DNA of 64,000 nt, taken from Lachnospiraceae bacterium. GTDB taxonomy: Bacteria > Bacillota > Clostridia > Lachnospirales > Lachnospiraceae. How positions within the stretch are numbered: position 1 is the stretch's first letter; each line of letters opens with the position of its first letter. Both the position numbers and the translations under genes were made by a program. Location: NCBI GenBank assembly GCA_015056945.1, contig SVFH01000009.1, positions 1 to 64,000 on the forward strand, written 5' to 3'. The notes below the pieces were generated by a model. That model had not been told where the DNA came from, did no database searches, and saw only the letters and a list, made by a program, of their open reading frames with translations. Below, one piece after another: positions 26,294 through 34,528 of this stretch.

Positions 26294-27496
26294 TTATATT
26301 CCAAAAAGTGCTTTCAGATTATCTTCTGAAATCTTAGAACCGATGACACAGATTTTACCGGTTACATCAGGCTGGCCCTCGCGTACATTTGTTTCTTCGG
26401 GAACATAATCAAAATAAATAAATGTTCCGTCTGCTGCGGGTACCATACCTTTCGCACGTAAAACAAGACCATACTTACCAACGTTCTCGATTTCTTCCAG
26501 AATCTCTGTAATCTCTTCTTTCGTAAATGTCTTCGGTGTTTCAAATCCACAGCTTGTAAACACTTCATCTGCATGATGGTGGTGATGATGGTCATGATCA
26601 TGACATCCGCATGTACACTCAGGACTATGGTCGTGATGATGTTCATGATGCTCATGGTCATGGTGATGATGTTCGTGGTCATGACAACCACAGTCGCAAT
26701 CTTCGTCGTGGTCATGATGATGGTGTTCATGGTCATGGCAGCCACAGTCACAATCTTCGTCATGGTCATGATGGTGGTGTTCATGGTCATGACAGCCGCA
26801 ATCGCAATCTTCATCATGGTCATGATGGTGATGATGATGCTCATGATGGTGCTTTCTTACTTCTTCAAGAAGCTGCTCCTCAAGCGTATCTCCTTCTTCC
26901 ATCGTGCTAAGAATCTGTTCTCCGGAAATCAAGTCCCACGGAGTCGTAATAATCGTTGCCTTCTCATTGTGCTCGCGAAGGAGTTTCACTGCCTCTTCAA
27001 TTTTTTCCTGCTTCACATTCTGGGTTCTGCTTAACACAATTGTTCCTGCATTCTCAATCTGATTCAAGAAGAACTCGCCAAAATTCTTGATGTACATTTT
27101 ACACTTGGAAACATCTACCACCGCAACTGCAGCATTCAGGCAGACATCCTTCATATCCTCTTTATCAATTGACAAATCTGCTACCGCCTTAATAACATCG
27201 GATAACTTACCGACACCCGAAGGCTCGATCAAAATACGTTCCGGATGATATGTATCAACTACCTCTTTGAGTGCAGTTCCGAAATCACCTACCAGGGAAC
27301 AGCATATACAACCCGAGTTCATCTCTTTAATCTCAATTCCTGCATCTTTCAAGAAGCCGCCGTCAATTCCGATTTCACCGAATTCATTCTCAATTAATAC
27401 AACCTGCTCTTTGTAGAGCACGTCCTTTAACATCTTCTGAATAAAAGTCGTTTTTCCTGCGCCCAGAAATCCGGACACGATATCAATTTTTGTCAT
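26294..27496 (-). CDS. CobW/ZNG1-type metallochaperone GTPase with long His-rich region
   Basis: The G3E-family GTPase starts MTKIDIVSGFLGAGKTTFIQ (Walker A). It carries the metal-binding CXCC motif in NSGCICCSLVGDFGTAL, and ILIEPSGVGKLSDVI is the switch region. Residues about 222-315 are a His, Asp and Cys-rich insert with three tandem copies of an 18-residue unit, DHDEDCDCGCHDHEHHHH. The C-terminal CobW domain (about 325-400) includes YGLVLRAKGMVPAADGTF. Such proteins deliver zinc, cobalt or nickel, and the insert would hold many metal ions. The start at 27496 has GAGAGG upstream; the longer frame to 27568 has no ribosome binding site. Which metal cannot be told; I saw no clear Zur box upstream. 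Confidence 0.9.
   Translation of the reverse strand: MTKIDIVSGFLGAGKTTFIQKMLKDVLYKEQVVLIENEFGEIGIDGGFLKDAGIEIKEMNSGCICCSLVGDFGTALKEVVDTYHPERILIEPSGVGKLSDVIKAVADLSIDKEDMKDVCLNAAVAVVDVSKCKMYIKNFGEFFLNQIENAGTIVLSRTQNVKQEKIEEAVKLLREHNEKATIITTPWDLISGEQILSTMEEGDTLEEQLLEEVRKHHHEHHHHHHDHDEDCDCGCHDHEHHHHDHDEDCDCGCHDHEHHHHDHDEDCDCGCHDHEHHHHDHEHHEHHHDHSPECTCGCHDHDHHHHHHADEVFTSCGFETPKTFTKEEITEILEEIENVGKYGLVLRAKGMVPAADGTFIYFDYVPEETNVREGQPDVTGKICVIGSKISEDNLKALFGI
26660..26830 (-). repeat. In-gene tandem repeats coding the His-rich region
   Basis: About three 54-bp units encode DHDEDCDCGCHDHEHHHH with few base differences, followed by a diverged fourth (HDHSPECTCGCHDHDHHH). Unit number could vary between strains by slippage. 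Confidence 0.85.
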
Positions 27497-27594
27497 AAAT
27501 TTAACCTCTCTATCTATTATTTTTTTATTATACTCTCTTTCATTACTATTCACAAATTCATCCACCACATATTAGTATAACACAACTTAGGTAT

Positions 27595-27828
27595 CTATTG
27601 CACCAATAACATTATATTCTTCTGAAGCTTTGTTCCCCGTACCTGAACCGTAATCTCCTTTGTCCCGAAATATCCTTTCTCATTACCGGATTTCGCTTTC
27701 AAAAGAAGCGTTTTCGTACTTGACGTTTGCAATACGTTCTGAAGCACATCTTTGCTGATATATCCGAAACCGGAGTCCGTTCCTCTGAACTCAAAAAGTG
27801 AAAGGAATTCATCCGTATCACCATTCAT
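27595..27828 (-). pseudogene. Truncated fragment of duplicated surface-protein gene (copy nearest the CobW operon)
   Basis: The 77-residue frame MNGDTDEFLSLFEFRGTDSG is nearly the same as the first 75 residues of the 168-residue frame at 28344-28850, then ends early. There is no ribosome binding site before the ATG, and the homologous frame continues upstream to just after the preceding lipoprotein stop (RYWKIPL). It is therefore an internal fragment and not a real start. It forms the last piece of the duplicated block. Confidence 0.6.
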
Positions 27829-27855
27829 TAAAGGTATTTTCCAATATCTTCGAAC

Positions 27856-28326
27856 TTACTCATAATCCTTTATCTTAGTTTCAACCGAAACGCTTGTAAC
27901 ACTTGGATCTACAGGGATAACGAACACTTCAGAATCAAATCCCGCAGTAGATGCCGCATAGACACTATAGTAAATTAATACCTCTGCTCTCTGTTCATGA
28001 ACCTTGACTTTCTTTACATAAATGTCATAAAACCATCCCCTCGTACCCATCACATGTACAATATACTTACGTTCCTTACTACTATACCGCGGCATCAAAT
28101 CATATTTCTCACAATATGCTACATATCCATCATAATCAAACAGAAAAGTTCCGTAAAAATCATCATATGTATCATCCTGTGGATTATTCAAAACATAGTC
28201 TCCCACCATTTTGGGATACTCTGAGTAATATTCTCCCCGATATTCACTCGTAGCACAGCTATAAAATATCAAACCACACAACACTGCTAATATAATACAT
28301 CCAACTATTATTATTTTCTTTTTCAT
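27856..28326 (-). CDS. Small exported protein, paralogue C of a three-copy family
   Basis: This 156-residue protein has an export signal MKKKIIIVGCIILAVLCGLI followed by FYSCATSEYRG. The Cys may be a lipidation site, although Tyr at -2 is unusual. The mature part is aromatic and charged (EYRGEYYSEYPKMVGDY, VAYCEKYDLMPRY, YDIYVKKVKVHEQRAEV). Two paralogues of exactly the same length lie at 28878-29348 and 30567-31037, about four fifths identical by eye. Differences cluster near residues 88-100 and 124-135. AAAGGAAAT precedes the ATG. Function is unknown to me. All three frames are intact while the genes between them are broken. Confidence 0.7.
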   Translation of the reverse strand: MKKKIIIVGCIILAVLCGLIFYSCATSEYRGEYYSEYPKMVGDYVLNNPQDDTYDDFYGTFLFDYDGYVAYCEKYDLMPRYSSKERKYIVHVMGTRGWFYDIYVKKVKVHEQRAEVLIYYSVYAASTAGFDSEVFVIPVDPSVTSVSVETKIKDYE

Positions 28327-28343
28327 ATATTTCCTTTCGCCTG

Positions 28344-28850
28344 TTACAAACCACAGTTACATTTCCCCAAAACCTTACTCCAGAGAATGTTTCTGCAAGA
28401 GACATTCTCTGCCAGACACCGCTCTAAAACATCCACTTCATCCACTTCGGCAATATTACAATTGCCTGCATCAACAACCTCTTTTGCTTCCATCTGTTGT
28501 TTACCCTTAACATAGGTTACGCAGTAATCCGTGCCTTCTTTCAAGTCCGTGAAAACGTAGGGCACGTTAGCTTGTCCGGTAAATTCAGCTACAGTAACTT
28601 TCTTCTCTCCCGTCTGGTCATATGTCACAACAAACATCTTCTTCTGAAGCTTTGTTCCCCGTACCCGAACCGTAATCTCCTTTGTGCCAAAATACCCTTC
28701 CTTATTACCGGATTTCGCTTCCAAAACAAGTGTCTTCATACCTGACGTTTGCAATACGTTCTGAAGCACATCTTTACTGATATATCCGTAGCCGGAATCC
28801 TTTATCCTGAAATCAAAAAGGGAAAGGAATTCATCCGCGTCGCCATTCAT
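28344..28850 (-). pseudogene. 5'-truncated surface-protein fragment, longer copy
   Basis: This is a 168-residue frame without a ribosome binding site. It contains GYISKDVLQNVLQTSG, then GYFGTKEITVRVRGTKLQKK, then a domain like a bacterial Ig or Fn3 fold (YVFTDLKEGTDYCVTYVKG), ending KCNCGL. The frame is open upstream only to the stop of the preceding lipoprotein, so it looks like the C-terminal part of a larger surface protein fused to the duplicated lipoprotein. Its last 110 bases recur at 30185-30300 in another frame. It could still be translated by coupling. Confidence 0.5.
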
Positions 28851-28877
28851 TAAAGGTATTTTCCAATATCTTCGAAC

Positions 28878-29348
28878 TTACTCATAATCCTTTATCTTAG
28901 TTTCAACCGAAACGCTTGTAACACTTGGATCTACAGGGATAACGAAAAGTTCTGAATCTCGATTTGCAGTAGATGCCCCATAGACACTATAGCAAATCAA
29001 TACCTCTGCTCTCTGTTCATGGATCTTTACTTTCTTTACATAAATGTCATAAAACCATCCTGCAGTAGACATCGCATGTACAATATATTTACTTTCCTTA
29101 CTACTATACCGCGGCATCAAATCATATTTCTCACAATATGCTATGTACTCATCATAATTAAACAGAAAAGTTCCATAAAAATCATCATATGTACCATCCT
29201 GTGTATTATTCCAAACATATTCTCCCACCATCTCTGGAAATTCAGAGTAGTATTCTCCCCGATATTTACTTATAGCACAGCTGTAAAACATCAATCCGCA
29301 CAACACCAACAGAATAATACATCCTAAAATTATTACTTTCTTTTTCAT
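28878..29348 (-). CDS. Small exported protein, paralogue B
   Basis: This is the second 156-residue member of the family (MKKKVIILGCIILLVLCGLM signal, then FYSCAISKYRGEYY). It keeps the family features CEKYDLMPRYSSKESKYIV and YDIYVKKVKIHEQRAEVL. The start at 29348 has AAGGAAC upstream; an earlier in-frame ATG at 29378 would add ten residues without a ribosome binding site and would spoil the signal. It lies between the frameshifted gene 29403-30163 and the fragment at 28344-28850. Confidence 0.7.
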   Translation of the reverse strand: MKKKVIILGCIILLVLCGLMFYSCAISKYRGEYYSEFPEMVGEYVWNNTQDGTYDDFYGTFLFNYDEYIAYCEKYDLMPRYSSKESKYIVHAMSTAGWFYDIYVKKVKIHEQRAEVLICYSVYGASTANRDSELFVIPVDPSVTSVSVETKIKDYE

Positions 29349-29402
29349 ATAGTTCCTTTTTTCTATAGCAAACCACAATACGTTGATTTCTTATCTGCGA
29401 TT

Positions 29403-30163
29403 TCATTCTTCTTCGGGCCATCCGAAATATTCTTTATGCAATACCTTCCATTTACGCTTTATGATACAGTTCCCTTTTCTATCGGAAGTAATAATAATTC
29501 CGCTTTCATCTATCCAAACATCTTTTATTTCTATTTCATTAAAATGATTCGCAAAATACAAATCAATATACCCTTCTCCCTTAGACGATAAAATAATTTT
29601 GTCAGATTCACACTTTACTGACAAGTCCAAAATTTCAGAACTAAATTCCGAATAAATCCATGGAAATTCAGATTTGACAGTAGCCAGAAAAAAGCGACAA
29701 AAAGTTGGGGTATCAAAAGATAAATTAAAATTTTTTTCTTTTGTAAAATTAATCAATCCACCCGAAGTCATACTAACCCCACACAAATAATAATCGTTTT
29801 CATTAATGTTATAATTTATTTCAGTATCATAAAAAACATCATCCAAAAGTGTTAGTATATATTCCTGTTCCTCACTCTCAAAATCCGGAATCTTGAAACG
29901 GTCGCCGGCAAAAGACATGTCCAAATCTCCTTCAATATAAGGTCGGTATGGCTCGACATCTGCTTTCCCCTTATATGCTGTCTCTTTCCCGTTGGTAATC
30001 TCGAAATCCCCACCATTTACTTCAATATAAAAATATTTCTGTTCGCCATCCGTCACCCGCTCTGACACATTGTTCTTGCTATGTTTTATTACAAAAAAGC
30101 TTCCCGCAAACACAAGCAATAGAAAAAAACAATACTTGTGAAGACAATTATCTTTCTCTTCAT
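29403..30163 (-). pseudogene. Exported protein gene with a frameshift in a T7 tract inside the signal peptide
   Basis: From the ATG at 30163, with AAAGGAT upstream, the frame reads MKRKIIVFTSIV and then meets a stop 15 codons later. Adding one T to the run of seven at 30123-30129 joins it to FFLLLVFAGSFFVIKHSKNN, a perfect signal peptide, and to the long open frame that ends EYFGWPEEE at 29403. The body (about 240 residues) is beta-rich and unrelated to its neighbours, with YIEVNGGDFEITNGKETAYKG and IYSEFSSEILDLSVKCES. It is a phase-variable gene, a fresh pseudogene or a sequencing error. Function is unknown. Confidence 0.65.
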
Positions 30164-30265
30164 ACTCATATCCTTTCGCTAATAACAAACCACAGTTACA
30201 TTTCCGCAAAAAAACCTTACCTCAGAGAATGTTTCTGCAAGAAACATTCTCTGGCAGGCAACGTT

Positions 30266-30535
30266 CTAAAACATCCACTTCATCCATTTAGGCAATATTA
30301 CAAAATTTACAATCTTCTCTCCGCAATATCCCTCCTGCAGATTACCCGTTATGATAATCTTTCCTTTACCGACTGAAACATTGTTTTCATAAGTGTTTGT
30401 TACTTTGTCCGTAATGTCTTCTCCGCTCTTTGTTGTAACCTTTATTTCAGGGCAGATTTCTTCTCCCGTATAGTAAAATATCTTTTCATCAAGCATTACA
30501 GAAATCGATTTATCCTTAACCGATTGCAGCTCCAA
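30266..30535 (-). pseudogene. Mosaic fragment with Ig-like segment and frame-shifted repeat tail
   Basis: The 89-residue frame begins MELQSVKDKSISVMLDEKIF and has a bacterial Ig-like stretch (CPEIKVTTKSGEDITDKV, IIITGNLQEGY). It then enters DNA that matches the 3' end of the 28344-28850 frame, but in a different phase, ending PKWMKWMF. It is thus a junction of two sequences and unlikely to make a functional product. Confidence 0.55.
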
Positions 30536-30566
30536 CGGCAGATAAACATATTATCAAAAACTATCT

Positions 30567-31037
30567 TTAACTATAATCTTTCACTTTGGTTTCTACGGAA
30601 ACACTTGTAATACTTGAATCAACCGGAATAACGAAAAGTTCTCTATCTTGATTTGCAGTAGAAGCCCCTCTAACGCTATAGTAAATTATTACATCTGCTC
30701 TCTGCTCATGAATCTTTACTTTCTTTACATAAATGTCATAATACATTCCCCAATCACACATCGCATATACAATATATTTACTCTCTCGACTATTATACCG
30801 TGGCACCAAATCATATTTCTCACAATATGCTACATATCCATCATAATCAAACAGAAAAGTTCCGTAAAAATCTCTATATGTATCATCCTGTGGATTATTA
30901 TCAAAATATTCCCCCACCATTTCAGGGTATTCAGAGTAGTATTCTCCTCGATATTCACTTGTCGCACAGCTGTAAAATATCAATCCACACAACACTGCTA
31001 ATATAATACATCCAACTATTATTATTTTCTTTTTCAT
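30567..31037 (-). CDS. Small exported protein, paralogue A
   Basis: This is the third 156-residue member. Its signal and first 37 residues are identical to paralogue C (27856-28326). It differs in the middle (CDWGMYYDIYVKKVKIHEQRADV). The start at 31037 follows a good ribosome binding site (AAAGGATAT); a longer frame to 31103 runs into the remnant of a signal-peptide gene and is rejected. It is the first full gene in transcription order in the duplicated block. Confidence 0.7.
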   Translation of the reverse strand: MKKKIIIVGCIILAVLCGLIFYSCATSEYRGEYYSEYPEMVGEYFDNNPQDDTYRDFYGTFLFDYDGYVAYCEKYDLVPRYNSRESKYIVYAMCDWGMYYDIYVKKVKIHEQRADVIIYYSVRGASTANQDRELFVIPVDSSITSVSVETKVKDYS

Positions 31038-31134
31038 ATATATCCTTTCGCCTGTTACCTGACAGGAAATGTCTCTGCAATGTAGCACAAGAACAGAACG
31101 CATATTTACCCGGAGACTCTAATTTGGCAGGAAG

Positions 31135-31212
31135 TCACACTGATACAAGGGCAGCACTACTATTTCCCAATAAAAGTACTGCACAAAGCAAAAATACAAT
31201 TGATTTAATCAT
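31135..31212 (-). pseudogene. Signal-peptide stub of a lost secreted protein
   Basis: A 25-codon frame, MIKSIVFLLCAVLLLGNSSA plus ALVSV, has a clear Sec signal with an SSA|A-type cleavage site and GGTAG upstream. It then stops. A shifted frame continues as LPAKLESPGKYAF. This looks like the 5' end of the original gene whose remains form the duplicated block. It could also be a real small peptide gene. Confidence 0.45.
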
Positions 31213-31256
31213 TTTTCTACCCTCAATGATATAATTAATTATCCTCTAAAGCACGA

Positions 31257-31289
31257 TAAGGGGAAATGCATCCTCTGCACTCCCCTTTC
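31257..31289 (-). terminator. Probable terminator of the smsC-smsB operon
   Basis: AAGGGGAAATGCA pairs with TGCACTCCCCTT (with a bulge and G-U) around TCCTC. It lies just after the smsB stop. Weak T-runs flank both sides, so it may act in both directions. Confidence 0.6.
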
Positions 31290-31297
31290 TTAGTTTC

Positions 31298-32236
31298 TTA
31301 TTTCAGGAATCCGCTTACAATCTGCGCTTCTGCTTCACTCTCGGTAAGCCCTAATGTCATAAGCTTAATCAGCTGTTCCCCTGCAATTTTACCGATGGCA
31401 GCTTCGTGAATCAGGCTGGCATCGATGTGGTTTGCCGTAATCTCCGGTACCGCACGTACACAGGCATCATCCATAATAATCGCATCACATTCCGTGTGAC
31501 CGTTGCATCTGTTGTTTCCGTTGATTTTGGATAAAAACAGCTGTCTGGATTTGCCCTTCGCTACGGAACGCGAAATCACGTTTGCACCGCAATCTTCACC
31601 GTTTAAGTCCACTGTGAAATCAGTTTCAGCAAACTGATTGTCATGTGTCATGATCTTTTCTTTGATAACAAGTGTTGCACGGTCACCTAACTTCGCCGTT
31701 GTCACACGTTTGGTGGAATCAACACCTTCAATCTGGACTGTGTCCATTTCCATATAGGAATCTTCTTCCATCTCTACGTAAGTGGTCGGATTCATCACAC
31801 GTTCTCCGGTGCCTTCCCCACTTCCATAATGCTTCTCGATATATTTTACTTTCGCATTCTTTCCTACGTAAAAGGAATGAATACCGCTGTGTTCACTTCC
31901 TTCCTTGCCGCCGTTATGAATACCGCAACCCGCGATAATCGTCACATCGCAATCATCTCCGATGAAGAAATCATTGTATACGGATTCCTTTAAACCGGAT
32001 TGTGTCAAAATAACCGGAATATGAAGACTTTCATTCTTGGTTCCCGGCTTAATCTTAATATCAATACCGGGCTTGTCTTCTTTGGTAATAATATCGATAT
32101 TGGCTGTTGTATTACGGCCGCCCAGACCGCCGTTTGTTCTAATGTTATATGCTCCGGTCGGAATTTCATGTAACCCCGCTACCTGTTCGAGCAGATTTTT
32201 CTGAATTGCATCCATTTCTCTATCCTGCCTTTTCAT
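31298..32236 (-). CDS. SufB/D-family Fe-S assembly protein, minimal SmsB type
   Basis: At about 310 residues this is much shorter than SufB or SufD and matches the SmsB scaffold of the minimal SMS system. Family features are IPTGAYNIRTNGG, the beta-helix core (VTIIAGCGIHNGGKEGSEHSG in outline, then HSFYVGKNAKVKYIEKHYG), ECDAIIMDDACVRAVPEI and HEAAIGKIAGEQL. The Cys in the GCG motif, the His residues and the Glu of HEAAIGK are candidate cluster ligands. It pairs with the SufC-like ATPase gene 35 bases upstream. The start may be 32236 or the ATG at 32215 (MDAIQKN), which has AGGA seven bases before it. No SufS or SufU gene is near. Confidence 0.88.
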   Translation of the reverse strand: MKRQDREMDAIQKNLLEQVAGLHEIPTGAYNIRTNGGLGGRNTTANIDIITKEDKPGIDIKIKPGTKNESLHIPVILTQSGLKESVYNDFFIGDDCDVTIIAGCGIHNGGKEGSEHSGIHSFYVGKNAKVKYIEKHYGSGEGTGERVMNPTTYVEMEEDSYMEMDTVQIEGVDSTKRVTTAKLGDRATLVIKEKIMTHDNQFAETDFTVDLNGEDCGANVISRSVAKGKSRQLFLSKINGNNRCNGHTECDAIIMDDACVRAVPEITANHIDASLIHEAAIGKIAGEQLIKLMTLGLTESEAEAQIVSGFLK

Positions 32237-32271
32237 TTCTATCTTTCATTATCCCTATATGAGTCTGTTTC

Positions 32272-33003
32272 TCATTTCTTTTCAAGCTTGTCCAGCAAAG
32301 TTTGACAGCCTGCACCCTCACATAATAAATCCGGCAAAATATCATCTTTCTTTCCCTGCGCCTTCAATTCACCGTTTGCAATCACCAGAATTTCATCTGC
32401 AATATTTAAGATTCTCTCCTGATGGGAAATAATTAAAATAGAGCCGCCTGTTTTATCATGCATATTTTCAAATACTTTAATCAGATTCTGGAAACTCCAC
32501 AAATCGATTCCCGCTTCCGGTTCATCAAAAACAGAAAGCTTGGTTTCTCTTGCCATTACCATGGCAATTTCGATTCGTTTCAGCTCACCACCCGAAAGAC
32601 TGGCATTTACTTCACGATTGATATATTCTCTGGCACACAGACCTACTTCGGACAAATATGCACAGGCTTCTGTTGTTTTAATCGGTTTGCCCGCCGCAAG
32701 TGTAATCAAATCCTTTACGGTAATTCCCTTGAAACGTACAGGTTGCTGGAATGCATAACTGATTCCCATTTTCGCCCTGTCCGTCACGGTCGCATTGGTT
32801 ATATCCTCACCATCAAAAAAGATCTGCCCCTCTGTAGGTTGTACAATACCTGCAATGATTTTGGCAAGGGTGGATTTACCGCCACCGTTTGGTCCTGTAA
32901 TTGCAACAAATCGCTGTGAAATGTCCGCACTTATATTCTTGATAATGTCTTTTTTCTTCCCATCTTCCTCTACGGTATATGAGATATTTTTTAACTGAAG
33001 CAT
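32272..33003 (-). CDS. SufC-family ATPase, SmsC type
   Basis: This 243-residue ABC-type ATPase works with SmsB to build Fe-S clusters. It has Walker A GPNGGGKSTLAKII, the Q-loop in GISYAFQQPVRFKG, signature LSGGELKRIEIAMVMA, Walker B KLSVFDEPEAGID and the switch His in ILIISHQERILNI. The DEPEAGIDLWSF variant and the ending CEGAGCQTLLDKLEKK are typical of this small SufC group, not of transport ATPases. It lies 27 bases after the PAS-GGDEF gene on the same strand. Confidence 0.88.
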   Translation of the reverse strand: MLQLKNISYTVEEDGKKKDIIKNISADISQRFVAITGPNGGGKSTLAKIIAGIVQPTEGQIFFDGEDITNATVTDRAKMGISYAFQQPVRFKGITVKDLITLAAGKPIKTTEACAYLSEVGLCAREYINREVNASLSGGELKRIEIAMVMARETKLSVFDEPEAGIDLWSFQNLIKVFENMHDKTGGSILIISHQERILNIADEILVIANGELKAQGKKDDILPDLLCEGAGCQTLLDKLEKK

Positions 33004-33030
33004 AAATAGGTCTCCTCTTGTTTCCTTACA

Positions 33031-34296
33031 TTATTCGTGGAAAGTATACGTATTCTTTCCGCTTCTCTTTACCGCATACATATTACGGTCGGCTCTGTCA
33101 AAGAGCTTCTTATAATTGGTTCCGTCCTGTGGCGATACCGCAACACCGACACTGGCCTTAACAACATATCTGTCCTTCAAACCAATGGGATTATTTTCAA
33201 AACAGTCAAACAGATTGGCAAGCTTCTCCTTAATGACCGTCATTTCAAGCATATCCTTACAGAAGACAAGATATTCATCTCCGCCGATTCTTCCTATAAT
33301 ATCATTCTCACCGAACGTCTCTGAAAGCATCTGGGCAACATCTTTGATTACCTTGTCGCCGAAACGATGACCGTACGTATCATTTACCTGCTTGAAATCA
33401 TCAAGGTCAATAACAACAAGTGCATTGATTTTTTCTTTACCGCCACCATCTTCAAGATAAGAATCAATCTGTGCCCTTAAAGCACTATGGTTATACAATC
33501 CTGTCAGCGAATCTCTCTCTGCTTTCTTTTTCAAAGCAATCGTCTTTTGCTTCGATTCATTGATGTTTCGAATGATTCCGATGGAAACATCCGGACGCCC
33601 CTCTTCATCATACAGAATGGTTCCCATCACTTCTACCCAGACATATTCCTTGGATTTCTTTCCCGCACGCATTCTTAACTCAATACGGTCAAACGGCTTC
33701 CCCTTCCAAAGCGGATACAGCAAAAAGATATCTTCTTTGAATATAATATTCTTATCGATTGCCGCACAGGAGAAATTCTCATACTCAAGCCATGCATCGT
33801 TTGTCCCTTTGCCGGCACCGTTTGCGCGATAAAGCGTCATTCGGTCTTCTTCGATAAAATATTCATAAATAACATCCTGTGTACATTCAATCACAGTCTT
33901 TAAACGACGCTGTTCTCTACGAAGTGTTGCCTGTGTTTCCACCATTTCGGTGATATCGGTTACACTGCACAGGAAATAATCTCCGTCATTTCTCTCCGTC
34001 GCCACGGTTTCTATCAATGTGTGAATTCTTTTACCTTCTTTGTGGAACATCTTCATACGATGCTGCACACTTACACCGGTACCTCTTGCCTCACGCAATT
34101 TTTCTCTTAACTGAAGCAAGTCCTTCTCATCAAAAATGACAGTATAGTCGCTCTGCATCTGACTTAAAAAAGAGGCTTCATCATAACCAATCAAACTAAA
34201 AAACCTTGCATTACAAATAAATGCAGGTGTCCCAACGGTATTCACCAGCATACACGCTGCCGGAAAACGTACAAACAATTCCATATCCTGTTGCAT
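33031..34296 (-). CDS. PAS-domain diguanylate cyclase
   Basis: This 421-residue cytoplasmic sensor has an N-terminal PAS domain (about 1-125; PAFICNARFFSLIGYDEASF) and a second PAS-like region with PAC tail (about 130-250; VEVMGTILYDEEGRPDVSI). A GGDEF domain (about 265-420) starts at ERDSLTGLYNHSAL. The catalytic signature is GRIGGDEY, with Tyr for Phe, which stays active in many enzymes. No RXXD inhibitory site is seen at the usual position. It should make cyclic di-GMP in response to a small ligand or redox state. AAGGAGG precedes the ATG. It heads the unit that includes smsC and smsB. Confidence 0.88.
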   Translation of the reverse strand: MQQDMELFVRFPAACMLVNTVGTPAFICNARFFSLIGYDEASFLSQMQSDYTVIFDEKDLLQLREKLREARGTGVSVQHRMKMFHKEGKRIHTLIETVATERNDGDYFLCSVTDITEMVETQATLRREQRRLKTVIECTQDVIYEYFIEEDRMTLYRANGAGKGTNDAWLEYENFSCAAIDKNIIFKEDIFLLYPLWKGKPFDRIELRMRAGKKSKEYVWVEVMGTILYDEEGRPDVSIGIIRNINESKQKTIALKKKAERDSLTGLYNHSALRAQIDSYLEDGGGKEKINALVVIDLDDFKQVNDTYGHRFGDKVIKDVAQMLSETFGENDIIGRIGGDEYLVFCKDMLEMTVIKEKLANLFDCFENNPIGLKDRYVVKASVGVAVSPQDGTNYKKLFDRADRNMYAVKRSGKNTYTFHE

Positions 34297-34453
34297 AACG
34301 AACCCTCCTTATTGTTTCAAATCCTCCGAAAAAGTACATCCGAATTCATAATATTTTACCATATCTGTATAAAAAAAGGAAGTTTATTTTCAGAAAGAGA
34401 CGTGATAAAATGAATTGCCAAAAAAACACAAAAAAGGCACATTTTATTGCTAA

Positions 34454-34497
34454 AATAAATTCAGCGGGGTTCCTTACGGTCGCCCGCCGAATTTATT
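34454..34497 (+). other. Leader hairpin upstream of the (p)ppGpp synthetase
   Basis: AATAAATTC (34454-34462) pairs with GAATTTATT (34489-34497), and GCGGG pairs with CCCGC inside, closing a 14-base loop. No T-tract follows. It ends 31 bases before the start codon and may be a leader structure or a terminator from upstream. Nothing else is recognised in 34297-34528. Confidence 0.5.
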
Positions 34498-34528
34498 AAG
34501 CATCATTGCAAAAGAAAGGAACAACAGA

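Noticed and set aside
26660-26830. CRISPR-like spaced repeats
   Set aside because: The repeat is continuous, in frame with a gene, has 54-base units without unique spacers, and no cas genes are near.
26362-26844. Met/Thr/Ile-rich frames overlapping the His-rich region on both strands
   Set aside because: They are shadows of the CAT/CAC repeats in the CobW gene.
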